From Symbiodinium natans (Eukaryota; Sar; Dinophyceae; Suessiales; Symbiodiniaceae): a DNA stretch of 64,000 nt. Numbering within the stretch: position 1 is the stretch's first letter; every line of letters begins with the position of its first letter. The stretch spans positions 990,011 to 1,054,010 of the forward strand of contig CAJNDS010002368.1 of NCBI GenBank assembly GCA_905221605.1, written 5' to 3'. Positions 47,603 through 58,606 of this stretch are shown in pieces. The notes beneath the pieces were generated by a model. That model was not told the DNA's origin. It saw nothing but the letters and a program-made list of their open reading frames with translations, and did no database searches. Made by a program: the position numbers and the translations under genes.

Positions 47603-48355
47603 TCATTAAACTCACGGATCAGCTGAGACATGCCGAGACACCACGCGCGACCAGGACTGATCACAGCAAACTCTGTCTCAAACGGAATGTCCACACCTTG
47701 CATTCTGCGGCCCACATGCAGCTCTCGACTGCCTTCCACTACACAAAATTGCTGAGCTTGCCAGAATACAAGTACAGTGTTCAAATCTGGCAGCCTTGCT
47801 AAGGTGTGTACTGTATGGCAGGTTCTTTGTTGGAATAACGAAATTCGCCTGCCAGCGCTCACAAGGGCTCGGTCAACGCATGCAATGAACCTCTGTGGCT
47901 CTTATTTGCTTACTGCAAAGTTGCCTCATTCGTTGGGTCCATGGACGCCTCTGCACTCTCCTGCTTCGCAATGTGAGGCCACACACATCTACAAGGCTCC
48001 AGGAGCTTCAGACACCTTGCTGATCAAGATGTCGACGGTCATAGCCTTCTTCTTGACGCACGTCAGCTTCACGTGCCTGAGAGACGACAGCATAACTCGG
48101 CAGTTGCTTCCGAGCCCCAGGCGCCTAGCTGCCTAGCTCACCCCTTTCAAGGCAAAGTTGCTTGGCTCCCGGAACAAGTACCGGAAGGGGGCCCGGAGCA
48201 CTGGATCCGTCGGGCCGCTGCTCACTGGGGCAATCCTGATTGTCGTGCTTCATGCAACAAGAAGCTTCGGACATTAAACAAAAAACACACACTCAGCAGG
48301 CCTTTACTTGCAGCTTTCCTTTGCAAACTTGGGGGGGGTCCTTGGGGAATTGCCT

Positions 48356-48607
48356 CTCCATGTCGGTAAGCAGCGCCGCCGAGAAGAAGATCAGGATGCA
48401 ACGCCCCACCCAGGTCTTGATTGCCTTGAGACGCATGACATGGAAGTCAGAGTCCGTCTGATTGTTCGTTTCTTATTTGTTTCTTTCTCTCTACGAGGGC
48501 TTTGTGGGGGGCTAGAGGATTGGACGATCTCTCACCTCGGGCTATGTGCACGCCCCAGAATGATGTCTTCCAGCGAAATGGAGGACAATTTTTTTGGTTG
48601 GGCCGAG
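48356..48607 (-). CDS. Two exon-like segments
   Basis: Upstream: AQPKKLSSISLEDIILGRAH (48538-48607). Downstream: QTDSDFHVMRLKAIKTWVGR then CILIFFSAALLTDME (48356-48460), followed by sequence of weaker character. Helical, partly hydrophobic. Unknown. Confidence 0.45.
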
Positions 48608-49009
48608 TCCCCTACCCAGCGCACACCCCCATCCGAGCATTCAAGTCTGCGCGATATACAGGAAGGGAATCTGGTATCGGCGTTGCTGCTTCGGACCTTC
48701 GAGCCTGCACATGCCCACCTGCAACGCACCTCACGCCGCCCTTTCCCCACAAGAGTGGGGATGGCGAAGCGAATCCTTATGTATCTCTCCATCCATCCAC
48801 CGACCCATCCATTCTTTCCTTTCTCTCCAGATATATGCACGCATACTTACAGTTCTCCATATTTCATTGCTTTATTCATCTTCTTTTGATGCCCAGGCTC
48901 CCTGAAACTGCGAATTCTGGCAGGGCTGTATGCTCTTCACGTTTCACATGTGCACTGCAAAGATGTGCGGGCTCTGCAGCACAACAGTCAACATTGGCCA
49001 AGCAGAGCC

Positions 49010-49455
49010 TAGCAAAGCCAAGCAGCATCGTTGGTGCGCTTGTTGTGACCTGGCCTTAGCATCGCGATTTCGTCGGCGAAAGCGCAGCGCATGGTCTCAG
49101 ACAAGCTGCATGAATCGCTCGTCAACCTCCTCGAATCCGCTGCGCTCTTTTGGTTGCAGCAGTTCCTGGGCTGCAACCCTTTCAACTTTGCTGTGCGAGG
49201 GAGTAGGGCAAGATCATCCAAGTAGCTGAGAGCGTCCCAGACAGCAGCTTAATCTGCCTCATACGTCCAGACGCGGGTAATCACGTTAGTCAGCAGAGTG
49301 CTGATTTCTCCACGCTTCTGGCTAAGGCATTGAATACTGCAAAGGACGATGCAAAACGAATACTCATTGAAAACACAGTTCTTGGCAAGGGCTGCGCTGT
49401 CAACACTTGACGGAAATTGCATCGTTCTGTCTTTCGGCTGCAGTTGCTGATCATT
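49010..49455 (-). pseudogene. Exon-like segments with in-frame TAA and TGA
   Basis: In minus order: QLQPKDRTMQFPSSVDSAAL, NEYSFCIVLCSIQCLSQKRG and NVITRVWTYEAD; TAA at 49249-49251; in the same frame AAVWDALSYLDDLALLPRT; then in another frame LLQPKERSGFEEVDERFMQL with V, TGA at 49097-49099, and DHALRFRRRN. Short introns could hide the stops (GTATGAGG and GTCTGAG are possible donors), but point mutation is equally likely. Confidence 0.45.
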
Positions 49456-50472
49456 GTCATTGTCAGTGCAGTGAGGCAGGCAAGACAAGCTTAGCTACTG
49501 TGAAGGCAACAACATCTGAGCTTTGACGCACGTTCGGTGCTTCTTTCGTTGAGCGACATGTGTTGGGAGCTGGGGCTGAGTTGGAAACGGCCCCTAAACC
49601 CTAATTAAACTCTGACCCTTTAACCTTCTATGGCCGACTCCGGGTTCCTCGTGCTCCCTACCCTGACAGTCGTGCTACCGCTGCAAGACTGCTCGCCTTG
49701 CAAGGGCTTGCAACTGAGCTAGGTGCTCTTTCTCTGGAAGCAGCGTCAACAAGGACAGCAGCCTCGGATGCTTGGTTGTCAAGAGATTTTTTTTGCACAA
49801 GCCACTAGTCACTACAGTAGCCTGCCTGGGACAAACCGCTTTGTTGCCGCAGAACTCACCGACCCCTATGGTGCATGCTCATTGTCGTGGCAGTTGAGCC
49901 TCATAGTTTCGTCGCGGGAGCTTTGCAGAGCCATTTGTCAGACCCTTGTGGCGCCAAGGCCCCACAAGCCCAACACTATTGACTCGCACCCGCTATGATT
50001 CCGAGTCGGGTTTAGACCCCGGTTTAGACCCTTGCTTCCTGTCGCGTGTACACGGTTAAAACAAGGCTGACAAAGTTTAAGGGCAGAGGGCTTAGAGAGC
50101 ATAGGCGTAGGCTTCGAGGTCAAAGGGGTTGGCGACGGCAGCGGAGGCTTCTGAGGCTAGAGGGCGGGATTTGGGCTCTTGAAGTTTAGGAAGGATGGGG
50201 GGCTTCATCCCAGGAAGGCAAGCAAGCTCTAGGATTACTCCCCAGGACTCCCCAGAAACCTGAGTGTGTTTAGGAGGGGTACGGGGAAAGTCTACAGATT
50301 ACGTAAACGCACAAGTATTGACAGATGCTAACTGTTGCAAACGCCAAGAGTTGCTAGCCGATGCACGAATCAGGCACTTCAGCAAGGGCCGAAGACATCT
50401 CTTTGGCGACATCGGAGTCTGAAAGCACAGTGCCCGCTGCAATGTGCGACACGAGTGGAGCAAGGACGACCT

Positions 50473-53400
50473 TCAGGGGGTCCGTGAGCAGTTCGAGTCG
50501 CTTTCGTGTTTGCCTATGCCTGTGCTGGAAGATGATAGCATTCTACGTCTTGTGTTGCTTGAAGACAGGACCTTGGGGGAACACACGCTTCGAACCATGC
50601 GCAGATCTTCGCCGCCAGACAGCGACACCCTTGATTTCGTCGTTTCTGCAAGCTCTTTGAGCGTCTGTGATACCCAAGACTGCCCAGCCAGTCCACAATC
50701 CGTTAAGAGATGAACCATCACGGCCCAAAATTCTTCTGCAAGCTTCGGGGACACCGTCAGCTCCTGCATGACCGAGCGTGTGAGCACAATGCCCAGGACA
50801 AAGTCTCGGACATCGCAGGGCCAATCCATCGCTCTAACGATGAATCTTGGACTAACTTGAACCATGGCATCTTTGAGTATCTCAGAGCGGTTCTTGATGA
50901 CTTTGCGAGCCTGTCGAATGAGGCTCTCCTCGCTTCCCTCATCCTCCTCATCATGGGTGCCAGTGCTACCCTCCGCCAGAGGAGCAAAGAGCGTCAGCAA
51001 ATCAGCGACGACATCATCACTGTTGTGCCCTAGTAGTTTTAGCAGCGGAACAAGTAGCCAGTAGTTTTCTGAGAGCTGCCCATCTCCTGAGTCACCTGTT
51101 CCGCAGATCAGCGTCATGAGCTTCTCACTCTGTTGCCAAAACAGAATCAGCAGCACCCGCACTGCTGCATCCTGGACATCCGGATGGCCGTACATCAGAA
51201 ACCAATGGAGTTCTCGCCAGAAGGCAAATTTTCCAGCATTTTGCTCCTGGTACACCACAGCGCCATCTGCCCACTGGTTCTCGTTGATCAGTTTCAGGCA
51301 TTCCTCGGCATCTCGAGCAAGGATCGCCTCCGTGAGATTGAAGAGAGCAACTTGAAAGACTCGAGGGAGCTGCTTGTGCAACACTGACATCAAGCATGTC
51401 ACGGCGCATGCCTTCTTGTGTTCTTCACCAAAAGCTGGGCGCTCCAACTCGTCGTCCGCAGGACGTGGCAGCTCAATGCGATGACGGTATACATTCTCCA
51501 GAAACTGCAGAAAACCTTCCTTGGGCGTCATGGCAGGATGGACGACCTGGCTGCAAATCTGCAACACGCAGAGTCTTGTTTCCAGTGGCGTGCTGGCCGC
51601 TGTGCCGGCCTGATAAAGTATGGGCGCAAGGTGTTTCTCTGGGTACAACACCCCTTGCAACAGCTCAGTGCACACAAGCCGGCCGACCCAGAGTTCCCTA
51701 CAGCAGGTCATCAAAATCGAGGCCAAGTGAGGAATGCAGGACGTTGCTCTCATGTCGCTGCGTTGCGAAGCCAGAAGTAAGCACACGTTCGCGTACGTGT
51801 CGGGTGGCAAGTCGTCCTTTTTCAGCACGGCGCTTGCGAACTCGATGATGCGGCCCTCATAGGACACGTGTTCTTCGGGTAGGCGCAGCGGCGGGTCAAA
51901 GACGGGTAGAACTCGGGCTTCAACATCCGCCAGCAACTTCTCTTGGGATCCGACCACGTGCACGTAAACGTGGTCGCTGCTTGACAAGGAGCCGCTGCGC
52001 AGCTTCGGTGACAAAATGGTTCTTTCATCACGGAGGCTCGCATCCTCCATGACATTGAGAAGTACTTTGCTGCTTGGGCCCCGCATCCTGGACCTGAACG
52101 GGAACTGCTTGGACACGCTGGCTTGGAGACGGGATGCCCCAGGAAACTCGAATTTCAACCAAACTTCCCAGGGCATGCCTTCAGCCAGCTCGGTTTCGAG
52201 CATCTTCTGTGCATGGAGATCACAACCGCGGAAGAAGCCGACGTAATGCGTTCCAGCAGCAACGTTCACCATTTGGGTGAGCAATCGTAAGTCTGTCGGG
52301 CGCAAGGGAAGGCCGTGGATGATCTCATCCATGATGTGATGAAGCTGCAGGAAGAACTGGCGCTGAAGTTTCTGACAGTGTATTAGCAGATTCTCTTGGT
52401 CCTGAATTTCGTTCTGAAGCTTGGCCAGATCTGCTTTTAGCCTGTCCACTTGTTGCTTTTGCACTGTCAGGGTCGCTTCATCATGACCCTGCATTTGCTC
52501 AGTTGTGCGTATCAGTTCAGTCTGGGTGGTGATCTCCGTCTGCAAGTGCTGCTTTTGGGCTTGCCCTTTGGTTCGGGTTGATATACAGTTGTGCATGATG
52601 TCCCAAAGCGCAGTCAGCCCGTGTGACAGCAGCAGATTCTGCAAGTCTTCCTTGTAGATCAGGCCGTCATCACTCAGGGCTTTCTTGAAAAGTGCATCTA
52701 AAACCAAGGATGTTGTAGGGGCATCCTGCTTGGCGTGTAGCAGGAGGGCGCACATCTTGGAGGTAAGAGTGCGAAAGGACTTCTGCACATAACCAGAGAG
52801 GTCCAGGCGCACTCCACACATCGGAATGAGTCGAACCACCAGCATTGCGGAAGAGTCCTCTGCCATGACCATCCGTCCTCGAGGTGACTGGAGCAGCTGG
52901 CTAAGGAAGACTGATACTGCGACCAAAACTGAATGGTCTGGCGGCTTTGGCCGGGACCGGTCATGAGGTCCAAAGTCAGGCGGGAATCCGAGTTGAATAT
53001 CATGCACCTCCGTCTTCTCAAAGTTGTCTGCAACAAGCGCCGCCAAGAAGATGGCCCTTTGCAGTGGAGTCTTTAGAAGACCCACATAGCGCGGATGGGA
53101 CTGGGGTAGAAGCTGGGAGCAGACTCCACTGTTCGCGATCATCCACATCGTGGTGGTGGGGTCAATGAGATCCAGCTCTCCAACACGCCGCTTCTCCCTG
53201 CGGGTCTCGGGGTCATCATGGAATTGCAGCCTGATGTACTGCAACAGGGCCGAGGCCACTTCCGTCACATTGTACACGGAATCTGGAACTCCCTCCGTCG
53301 TGTCCTTCCGTTCCTTCCGTCGCGTCAGGATCTGCTTGGCTTCCTTTTGAGCTGCCTTGATTGAGCTCTCCACTTCATGTGGAGCTGCTGGGTGCTGGCT

Positions 53401-54282
53401 GGCTCTCAGCAGGGTGAGCACGCCATCGAAAACGGGTTGGCCAGGCTTGGGCAACAGTTGCTGAACCTTCCCGCTAAATATAACTCCATCCTGCACAATC
53501 TTGGGATCATCGCTGAGTTTCCTGGATATGGGAAGCTGCGCCTGCTCGTTGAGATACGCTTGGATGGACGAGCCATTCACCACGATGGTCACCACAATCT
53601 GCCCTTGCGGGAGATCCTCCAAGCTGTTCTGGCACACAAACGTCTCGTGTTTCCCAGAAACTGTGCAGATCTGAATCCAGAGTCTGAAGTCCTGCAAGTT
53701 CACGTAGATACTTGGTAAGTTGGTGCTCGCGCCCAGAACAATCGGCTGAAAGTCAGGTACTTTCGAGTGCACGCATTGGCCAGAACGCATGACGAGAACG
53801 AAAGAAAGGGTATAGGTCTTGCGCGATTCCTGTCCGGCAAAATACCCAGCAACGGTCTCTCTGTCCAAGGTTGCGATGGGTCTGCGCTCCAGCTTGCAAT
53901 CGATTGCACGCATGACCAGATCAGCGACGTGCTGTGGTTGCATTAGGCAAGAAAGGGCAAACAAGGCTGAACGCTGCATCATCAGAATGGGATGGACCGA
54001 CCTGGGATCGTGATCCGGCCTTTGCCGCAGCGCAACGACTTCTTTCCAGGCGGCCTTGCTGTCATCCATCAGCATGCGCGACAACGAAATCAGTATGGAG
54101 CCCTCCTTGTATCTGAGCAGGTCTGCACAAAGATGCTCATCGTCGGAGCAACAATGCCCCATAAGTTGGACTAGCCATGCCTTCTCTTCCTCAAAATCAA
54201 CGGTGTTGTCTAGTCCAACATAGTACTCAAGCATGTCAATGAAGTACTTCATTGACGGTACCACTTTGGATATGTCCTGCAA
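50473..54282 (-). CDS. Large internal exon of a giant helical-repeat protein
   Basis: An unbroken frame of 1,269 codons. Its first codon is TTG, not ATG, and the upstream bases read TGATTGCAG followed by GACATATCC, so this is an internal exon entered through a TTGCAG acceptor at about 54277. Residues 20-135 are helical; about 155-295 look like a concanavalin-A/LamG-like beta sandwich (FRLWIQICTVSGKHETFV ... QIVVTIVVNGSSIQAYLN); about 340-560 helical; about 572-645 a coiled coil rich in Gln, Leu and Lys; the rest armadillo/HEAT-like helices with an acidic loop (HDEEDEGSEES). Domain order, lectin-like fold followed by helical repeats, resembles neurobeachin-like or IP3/ryanodine-receptor scaffolds, but no BEACH, MIR or channel signature is visible, so the family stays open. 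Coding character fades in the last ~50 codons, where a donor is likely. Likely cytosolic scaffold. Confidence 0.7.
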   Translation of the reverse strand: MQDISKVVPSMKYFIDMLEYYVGLDNTVDFEEEKAWLVQLMGHCCSDDEHLCADLLRYKEGSILISLSRMLMDDSKAAWKEVVALRQRPDHDPRSVHPILMMQRSALFALSCLMQPQHVADLVMRAIDCKLERRPIATLDRETVAGYFAGQESRKTYTLSFVLVMRSGQCVHSKVPDFQPIVLGASTNLPSIYVNLQDFRLWIQICTVSGKHETFVCQNSLEDLPQGQIVVTIVVNGSSIQAYLNEQAQLPISRKLSDDPKIVQDGVIFSGKVQQLLPKPGQPVFDGVLTLLRASQHPAAPHEVESSIKAAQKEAKQILTRRKERKDTTEGVPDSVYNVTEVASALLQYIRLQFHDDPETRREKRRVGELDLIDPTTTMWMIANSGVCSQLLPQSHPRYVGLLKTPLQRAIFLAALVADNFEKTEVHDIQLGFPPDFGPHDRSRPKPPDHSVLVAVSVFLSQLLQSPRGRMVMAEDSSAMLVVRLIPMCGVRLDLSGYVQKSFRTLTSKMCALLLHAKQDAPTTSLVLDALFKKALSDDGLIYKEDLQNLLLSHGLTALWDIMHNCISTRTKGQAQKQHLQTEITTQTELIRTTEQMQGHDEATLTVQKQQVDRLKADLAKLQNEIQDQENLLIHCQKLQRQFFLQLHHIMDEIIHGLPLRPTDLRLLTQMVNVAAGTHYVGFFRGCDLHAQKMLETELAEGMPWEVWLKFEFPGASRLQASVSKQFPFRSRMRGPSSKVLLNVMEDASLRDERTILSPKLRSGSLSSSDHVYVHVVGSQEKLLADVEARVLPVFDPPLRLPEEHVSYEGRIIEFASAVLKKDDLPPDTYANVCLLLASQRSDMRATSCIPHLASILMTCCRELWVGRLVCTELLQGVLYPEKHLAPILYQAGTAASTPLETRLCVLQICSQVVHPAMTPKEGFLQFLENVYRHRIELPRPADDELERPAFGEEHKKACAVTCLMSVLHKQLPRVFQVALFNLTEAILARDAEECLKLINENQWADGAVVYQEQNAGKFAFWRELHWFLMYGHPDVQDAAVRVLLILFWQQSEKLMTLICGTGDSGDGQLSENYWLLVPLLKLLGHNSDDVVADLLTLFAPLAEGSTGTHDEEDEGSEESLIRQARKVIKNRSEILKDAMVQVSPRFIVRAMDWPCDVRDFVLGIVLTRSVMQELTVSPKLAEEFWAVMVHLLTDCGLAGQSWVSQTLKELAETTKSRVSLSGGEDLRMVRSVCSPKVLSSSNTRRRMLSSSSTGIGKHESDSNCSRTP

Positions 54283-54289
54283 TCACCCA

Positions 54290-56300
54290 GTCTGCGGAGG
54301 AGCGTGAGCAGAGCTAACAAGTGCCCAAACCTGGAAAAAGAAGCGCTTGGTAAGCCCATCCGTGGTCCTGAGTCCTCAAGACTAGGCGATCGACATGCTT
54401 CAGTATGGATGTGATCCTCGGCGGCTGTCTGGCTCAACATGTCTCACCCCCTGTACTCCCCATGCGCTTGCACAGAGTTCTCACAAACCAGTGCTGCGAA
54501 GTTTCGCGTCTTGGCTTTGTGCCCGATAGTGTGGCTCCCCGAGCACCAATAAGAGCTGCAAAACAGCTGTGATCACCCTGCGCAGAATTGGGGAGGGAAC
54601 GGCGTGGTGCTTCGCTTCGCATGCTTCCGAACTCATTGAGAGGCAGTCCTGGCCCGAACATCCAAGTGAGAGTCACGTTGCCCTCGCAGGCGCTTCATGA
54701 AGGGTGACCTTGGCCGGAAAAGCAAACGCGAAGCTGGCGCCCATTTTTGTTGCTATGCAATGCTGAGTGTGTGGGCTACATCGACTGGTGGGAACCAGTT
54801 TACAGCTCCTTTCGGTGAACGTACGTGATTGCCGTGCCGTTCGTGTTCGATTGTGGATGATTGTTGCCTCTACGTGTCTGTGTGCTGCATGTGCGATTCT
54901 CCGGCCACTGGGGCAAGCCGATGGATCAATAGAGTGCAAGTGAAACCAATGGACACAAACAGGGTAAGGCACGAAAAAGGCTTCCTGGCCTATGCTTCAA
55001 TAGCATGGGGCCTCCATAAAGCAACTACATTGCAGCCCCAGTACATCAGGTCGATCAGCTGGAAGCATGTCCTCAAGCAGCTAGGTGCACACGTAGCATG
55101 CGACACACGGGCTCAGCAGCAGCACATGTCGAGACTGTCCTCCTCAGACGTGGCCAGCACAGGTCGACATCATGGTCCAAGGCGCTGGCCGACTCTTGCA
55201 GCAAGGAAATACCTTGGAGAACTGCGAGCCGGACTGGCTCCGACTGGCTCTGCCCAGCCGAGGTCGACAGCACTGTTACATGCCAGTCGATTTTTGTTTA
55301 TATGCGGTCCTGTTTGGCTTGCCTCTCCATGCTCTCCATGTCCAGTGCCACTGGGATGCTCTCTAAGGAGAAGAGCCTGGATTCGACACGCAAAGCACAC
55401 GCCGAGGGGCTTGGAAAGGGCATGTCCAGAGAGCACGCGCTCAGCATATGTTCAGCCTGGTCGCTTCTTGCAGCGAGGGGCCTCGATGTAAACCGAGAGC
55501 TGCGCTATGGTAGTGCGGGTCGGGTGGCAAAAGTCCGTGAGCGTCAGCGCTAAAGGCAAAACCTTAGTCCACTGGTTCACAACGGGCCATTTCAACCACC
55601 ACACACAGGAGCTGATTCCAAAAACTCTCATTGAATGAAACGGATGGAGGCTGATGTTGAAATGACCCTCGCATGCTGAAGTTGCCATGGGTGCGGAGAC
55701 AAGCAGGATCAGAGTTCTTCATGGGTCTCAGTAGAACACCTAAACCCCCCCAAACCCGGCAGCAGAGTCATGCCAGATCAGCATTGTCAGAAATTCCATG
55801 GCGGGTCACAAAGACCTTGTCGGCATAGGCGCCAACTTTGCAGATCTGCATGTAGCTAATGCCGTCCTTTTTACCACGCTCAAGAGTGGCATTAAAAACG
55901 CCTCAGAAAGCATAAGAATTTCCGGTCCTGAGAGAGGTTCAATACGCAGCGAATCCGCTCACCCTCCAAGAAGGAGAAGTTCATCTGGCGACATGCTGCC
56001 AACTACTACAAGTCTGCCTTCGCTTGTAGCCTACACCTGCAAGCAGAGGGCGCCTGATGGCATTGCGGCGGATGTTCAGTGCCTTCCCGCATGAACCCGA
56101 TGTTCAGCTTCAAGCAACGTGCAGCAAAAAAACGGTGTGGCAAAGACTGAAGCCAAGCCCAGGGCCCCAATCCAGAAAGACCTTGCGGAACATGTCGATG
56201 CCTCGAGTACATGAAGGTCAAGGATGGTCTTCCACAAGCCCCCACCTGAATCCCAAAAAAACATCCGCAGCCTCTGCTAGTTCAGTAAAGACCGTGAGAG
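54290..56300. other. Stretch with weak minus-strand coding hints
   Basis: Minus fragments RFGHLLALLTLLRRLG (about 54310), WLKWPVVNQWTKVLPLALTL (about 55570) and RGIDMFRKVFLDWGPGLGF (about 56165) look coding but are short. The plus frame at 54829-55491 is long but not convincing. Confidence 0.35.
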
Positions 56301-56309
56301 CACACGATG

Positions 56310-57447
56310 TACTGGGCCCTGGCCTGCATTGTCCTGCTCCGGCGAGAAATAGACACGAAGGGAGTTGAAGATGAAGCCAAATCTCTTTTGGTCGTTCTCC
56401 TGAGACAGAGATGCAGAGAGCATTCGTGACTGGAAGGTGCATCAGAATGATTGTGGGGCATTTCCACTGCGCTGCACTTGGGTGCCACCCCATGTCCGTT
56501 GCTGGTGTTCCACTTGGACTTAGACATAATACTTAGACTGGCTATGACATGGTTGTGAAGAATGTTCAGGTGAGCAAGATGTGGCGAGCTTTCTCAGGAA
56601 GAGTCGCGTGCCTCGCTGCCGAAGTCATCCACGGTGAAGTACATTGTGAAGGTCAGCTCCTGGGCTTCCCCCCCTCCCCCCATGCCAAAATCTGCTTTGC
56701 CAAGCAACATGTGTTGTGAACGTTTTGCCGCAGTTCGGAGTCCGGCTGGGCAACAATGAATGCTGCTGCCGTTCTGGATGAGTTTTAACGGAGGCGTTCC
56801 GGATACGGCTACGGACGGATCAGCAACGGCAGGTCACCCACCCAGCTCGAACAACGGGATGGACTGGTGTTCCCAGGTTCAGGCACGGAGCGGGTCCGTG
56901 GTCCGTGTTCGCCCCTGCTGTGTTGTTGCCACTGCACCGGTCCGAACGATGCGGTTCATTACATGGCAACGCGAACTGTTCCAACTCAGAAGCCAAGAAC
57001 AACCCAAACAAGTACTCAGCAGAAGAAGTTGCAAAGCCACTAGTCACTTAGCACGAGGTTAACGGTTAGCCGATACGGGATGTTGCACAGTGGGCTGTGC
57101 AGCTTAGAATCTCTGGCCGCCCCGAAAGGCAGCTCCGGAAATGTCACTGAGGCAAAATCATGGGATGTCACCTGGCACTTCAGAGACCCATGGCCCATAG
57201 ATGTCTCAGTCTCGGTCAGAAAGACAAACTGCTCCTGTAGCTGCTACCGTGGTGTCTCGGACTCCTTCATCAACGACATGCCACCACCGAACTGCAATCT
57301 CAGGAAAGAGCCTGCAGGCGCTCGTTGTACACCTTCCAGGCATTCAGGATTCACTTCAAAACCCTCTGTGCGGCCTTGATCCTCTTGGCATGCCTTGACA
57401 GTGTCGTGCGGATCCAGTGTGAGCTTCATAAATGAGTACCTGGTCAA
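56310..57447 (-). pseudogene. Exon-like segments with in-frame TAG
   Basis: In minus order: YSFMKLTLDPHDTVKACQED, GRTEGFEVNPECLEGVQ and MSLMKESETPR (57447-57250); TAG at 57244-57246; in the same frame QLQEQFVFLTETETSMGHGS, KCQVTSHDFASVTFPELPFG and SPLCNIPYRLTVNL (57243-57057); later EAQELTFTMYFTVDDFGSEA (about 56660-56603); and NDQKRFGFIFNSLRVYFSPE with QDNAGQGPVHR (56405-56310). The mixed beta/helical composition is clearly coding. It is upstream of the 1,269-codon exon on the same strand and may be its 5' part. Confidence 0.5.
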
Positions 57448-57647
57448 AAGGTGGCAGGCAGTTCCTCCTACAGTCCTGCAGACAGTCCAAGTGCAGTCAA
57501 CAAACCGGTGCCCAACTTGAATTGCTGTCCAAGCAGCTCATTTGCAAACTCCAGCACGGAGGAGACCTGCGAGATGCTGGCATGATGGTAAATCAGAGCA
57601 CGTCCGTCATACCAAGCAAAATACACAGAAAATTGCAAGTCTCAGGT

Positions 57648-57781
57648 GGGAACCATGGGCCCTTAGTACGGTCCCTTACCCTTGTCTATAGGGATCCGAA
57701 GTAGGGCCCTTACTATACATTGTGTACGCAAGGGTGCTGTAACAAGGGACCCGAAATTAAGGGCCCATACTTGGAACCCTA
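57648..57781. repeat. Imperfect inverted repeat (fold-back element)
   Basis: The left arm GGAACCATGGGCCCTTAGTA and the right arm, read on the minus strand as GGTTCCAAGTATGGGCCCTT, are near-complementary, each continuing into a GGTCCCTT/GGGTCCCTTGT motif. A third GGGCCCTTAC sits between them. The size (~134 bp) and shape are MITE-like; no transposase or clear target duplication is seen. Confidence 0.55.
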
Positions 57782-57962
57782 AAGCAAGACAACACCATGA
57801 CACCACTAAGCTTGCACCCGCGCCTCAACATCCAACGGCAGCACATCCAGCCTCTGCTTGACATGCACTTGTAAAGGTCATACTCGTACTTGCATGTAGT
57901 TGAGTAGGGCTCAGATGTGGGCAGAACCTTGTGCTCGTGTAACAGCGCAACTAACCGAGAGG

Positions 57963-58031
57963 AGAAAAGGGATTAAAGGGATTAAAGGGATTAAAGGGAT
58001 TAAAGGGATTAAAGGGATTAAAGGGATTAAA
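57963..58031. repeat. 9-bp GGGATTAAA tandem repeat, about seven copies
   Basis: Perfect nonamers abut the exon-like segment at 58032-58150. On the minus strand they read Leu-Ile-Pro repeated in the same frame as that segment, so copy-number change would preserve the frame. Confidence 0.9.
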
Positions 58032-58150
58032 GCTCTCCAGAAGCGGCTCCTGGCATCTGTGAGGATGGCATCGAGAAGCACCGGGTGATCCTGCGTGAAG
58101 TACTTGATCACCTCGCGAAGAAGACGAGCGCGCACAACGTGACTCTCAAC
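58032..58150 (-). CDS. Exon-like segment joined to a Leu-Ile-Pro repeat
   Basis: The frame reads VVRARLLREVIKYFTQDHPV then LLDAILTDARSRFWRA and continues without a stop into seven LIP triplets. The first part is a typical amphipathic helical repeat. Whether splicing removes the repeat is unclear: no GT donor lies between ARSRFWRA and the repeat. Confidence 0.5.
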
Positions 58151-58275
58151 TGTGTTCCCGTGTTGGGTTAATACAAGGAGACGTCAACTATCTATAAATT
58201 CACAAGGTTTCTGCAGGAGGGCTTGATTAATGATTAGCTCGGAGATGTGCTATCACATGTACCTCAGCAGTCAGC

Positions 58276-58309
58276 CCCCCCTTCCCGCCCCCCCCCCCCC
58301 CCCCCCCCG
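58276..58309. repeat. Poly(C) run
   Basis: About 30 bases of nearly pure C in CCCCTTCCCGCCC...CCCGG context. Possible i-motif/G-quadruplex sequence. Confidence 0.85.
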
Positions 58310-58606
58310 GCAAACTCATCCTAAACCTCTCTCCATCCGAGCTTCACCTTTCCGCATAGCGAAACCTGATCCACAACTTTAGGCAGTGTCAAGTTACCTA
58401 GCTACATGCAATCTTCCCTTGGTAGTGATTTCGGATCATGGGATGGATCCGGCAACCCTCAACCCGCAACCTGGAGAATGAGTAGACTAGCCCGGGCTCA
58501 GCCGGGAATATGAGATGTTTCAAGTGTCCACATGTCAGAGTACCCAGCCCCTCATTGTAGTTCGTTTGTTGCCAGGTACGTTGTGGTGGTTTTTTGAAGC
58601 CGAAAA

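Noticed and set aside
47320-47862. 180-codon minus-strand frame
   Set aside because: Ser/Arg/Cys-rich composition typical of antisense; the plus frame over the same bases is more protein-like.
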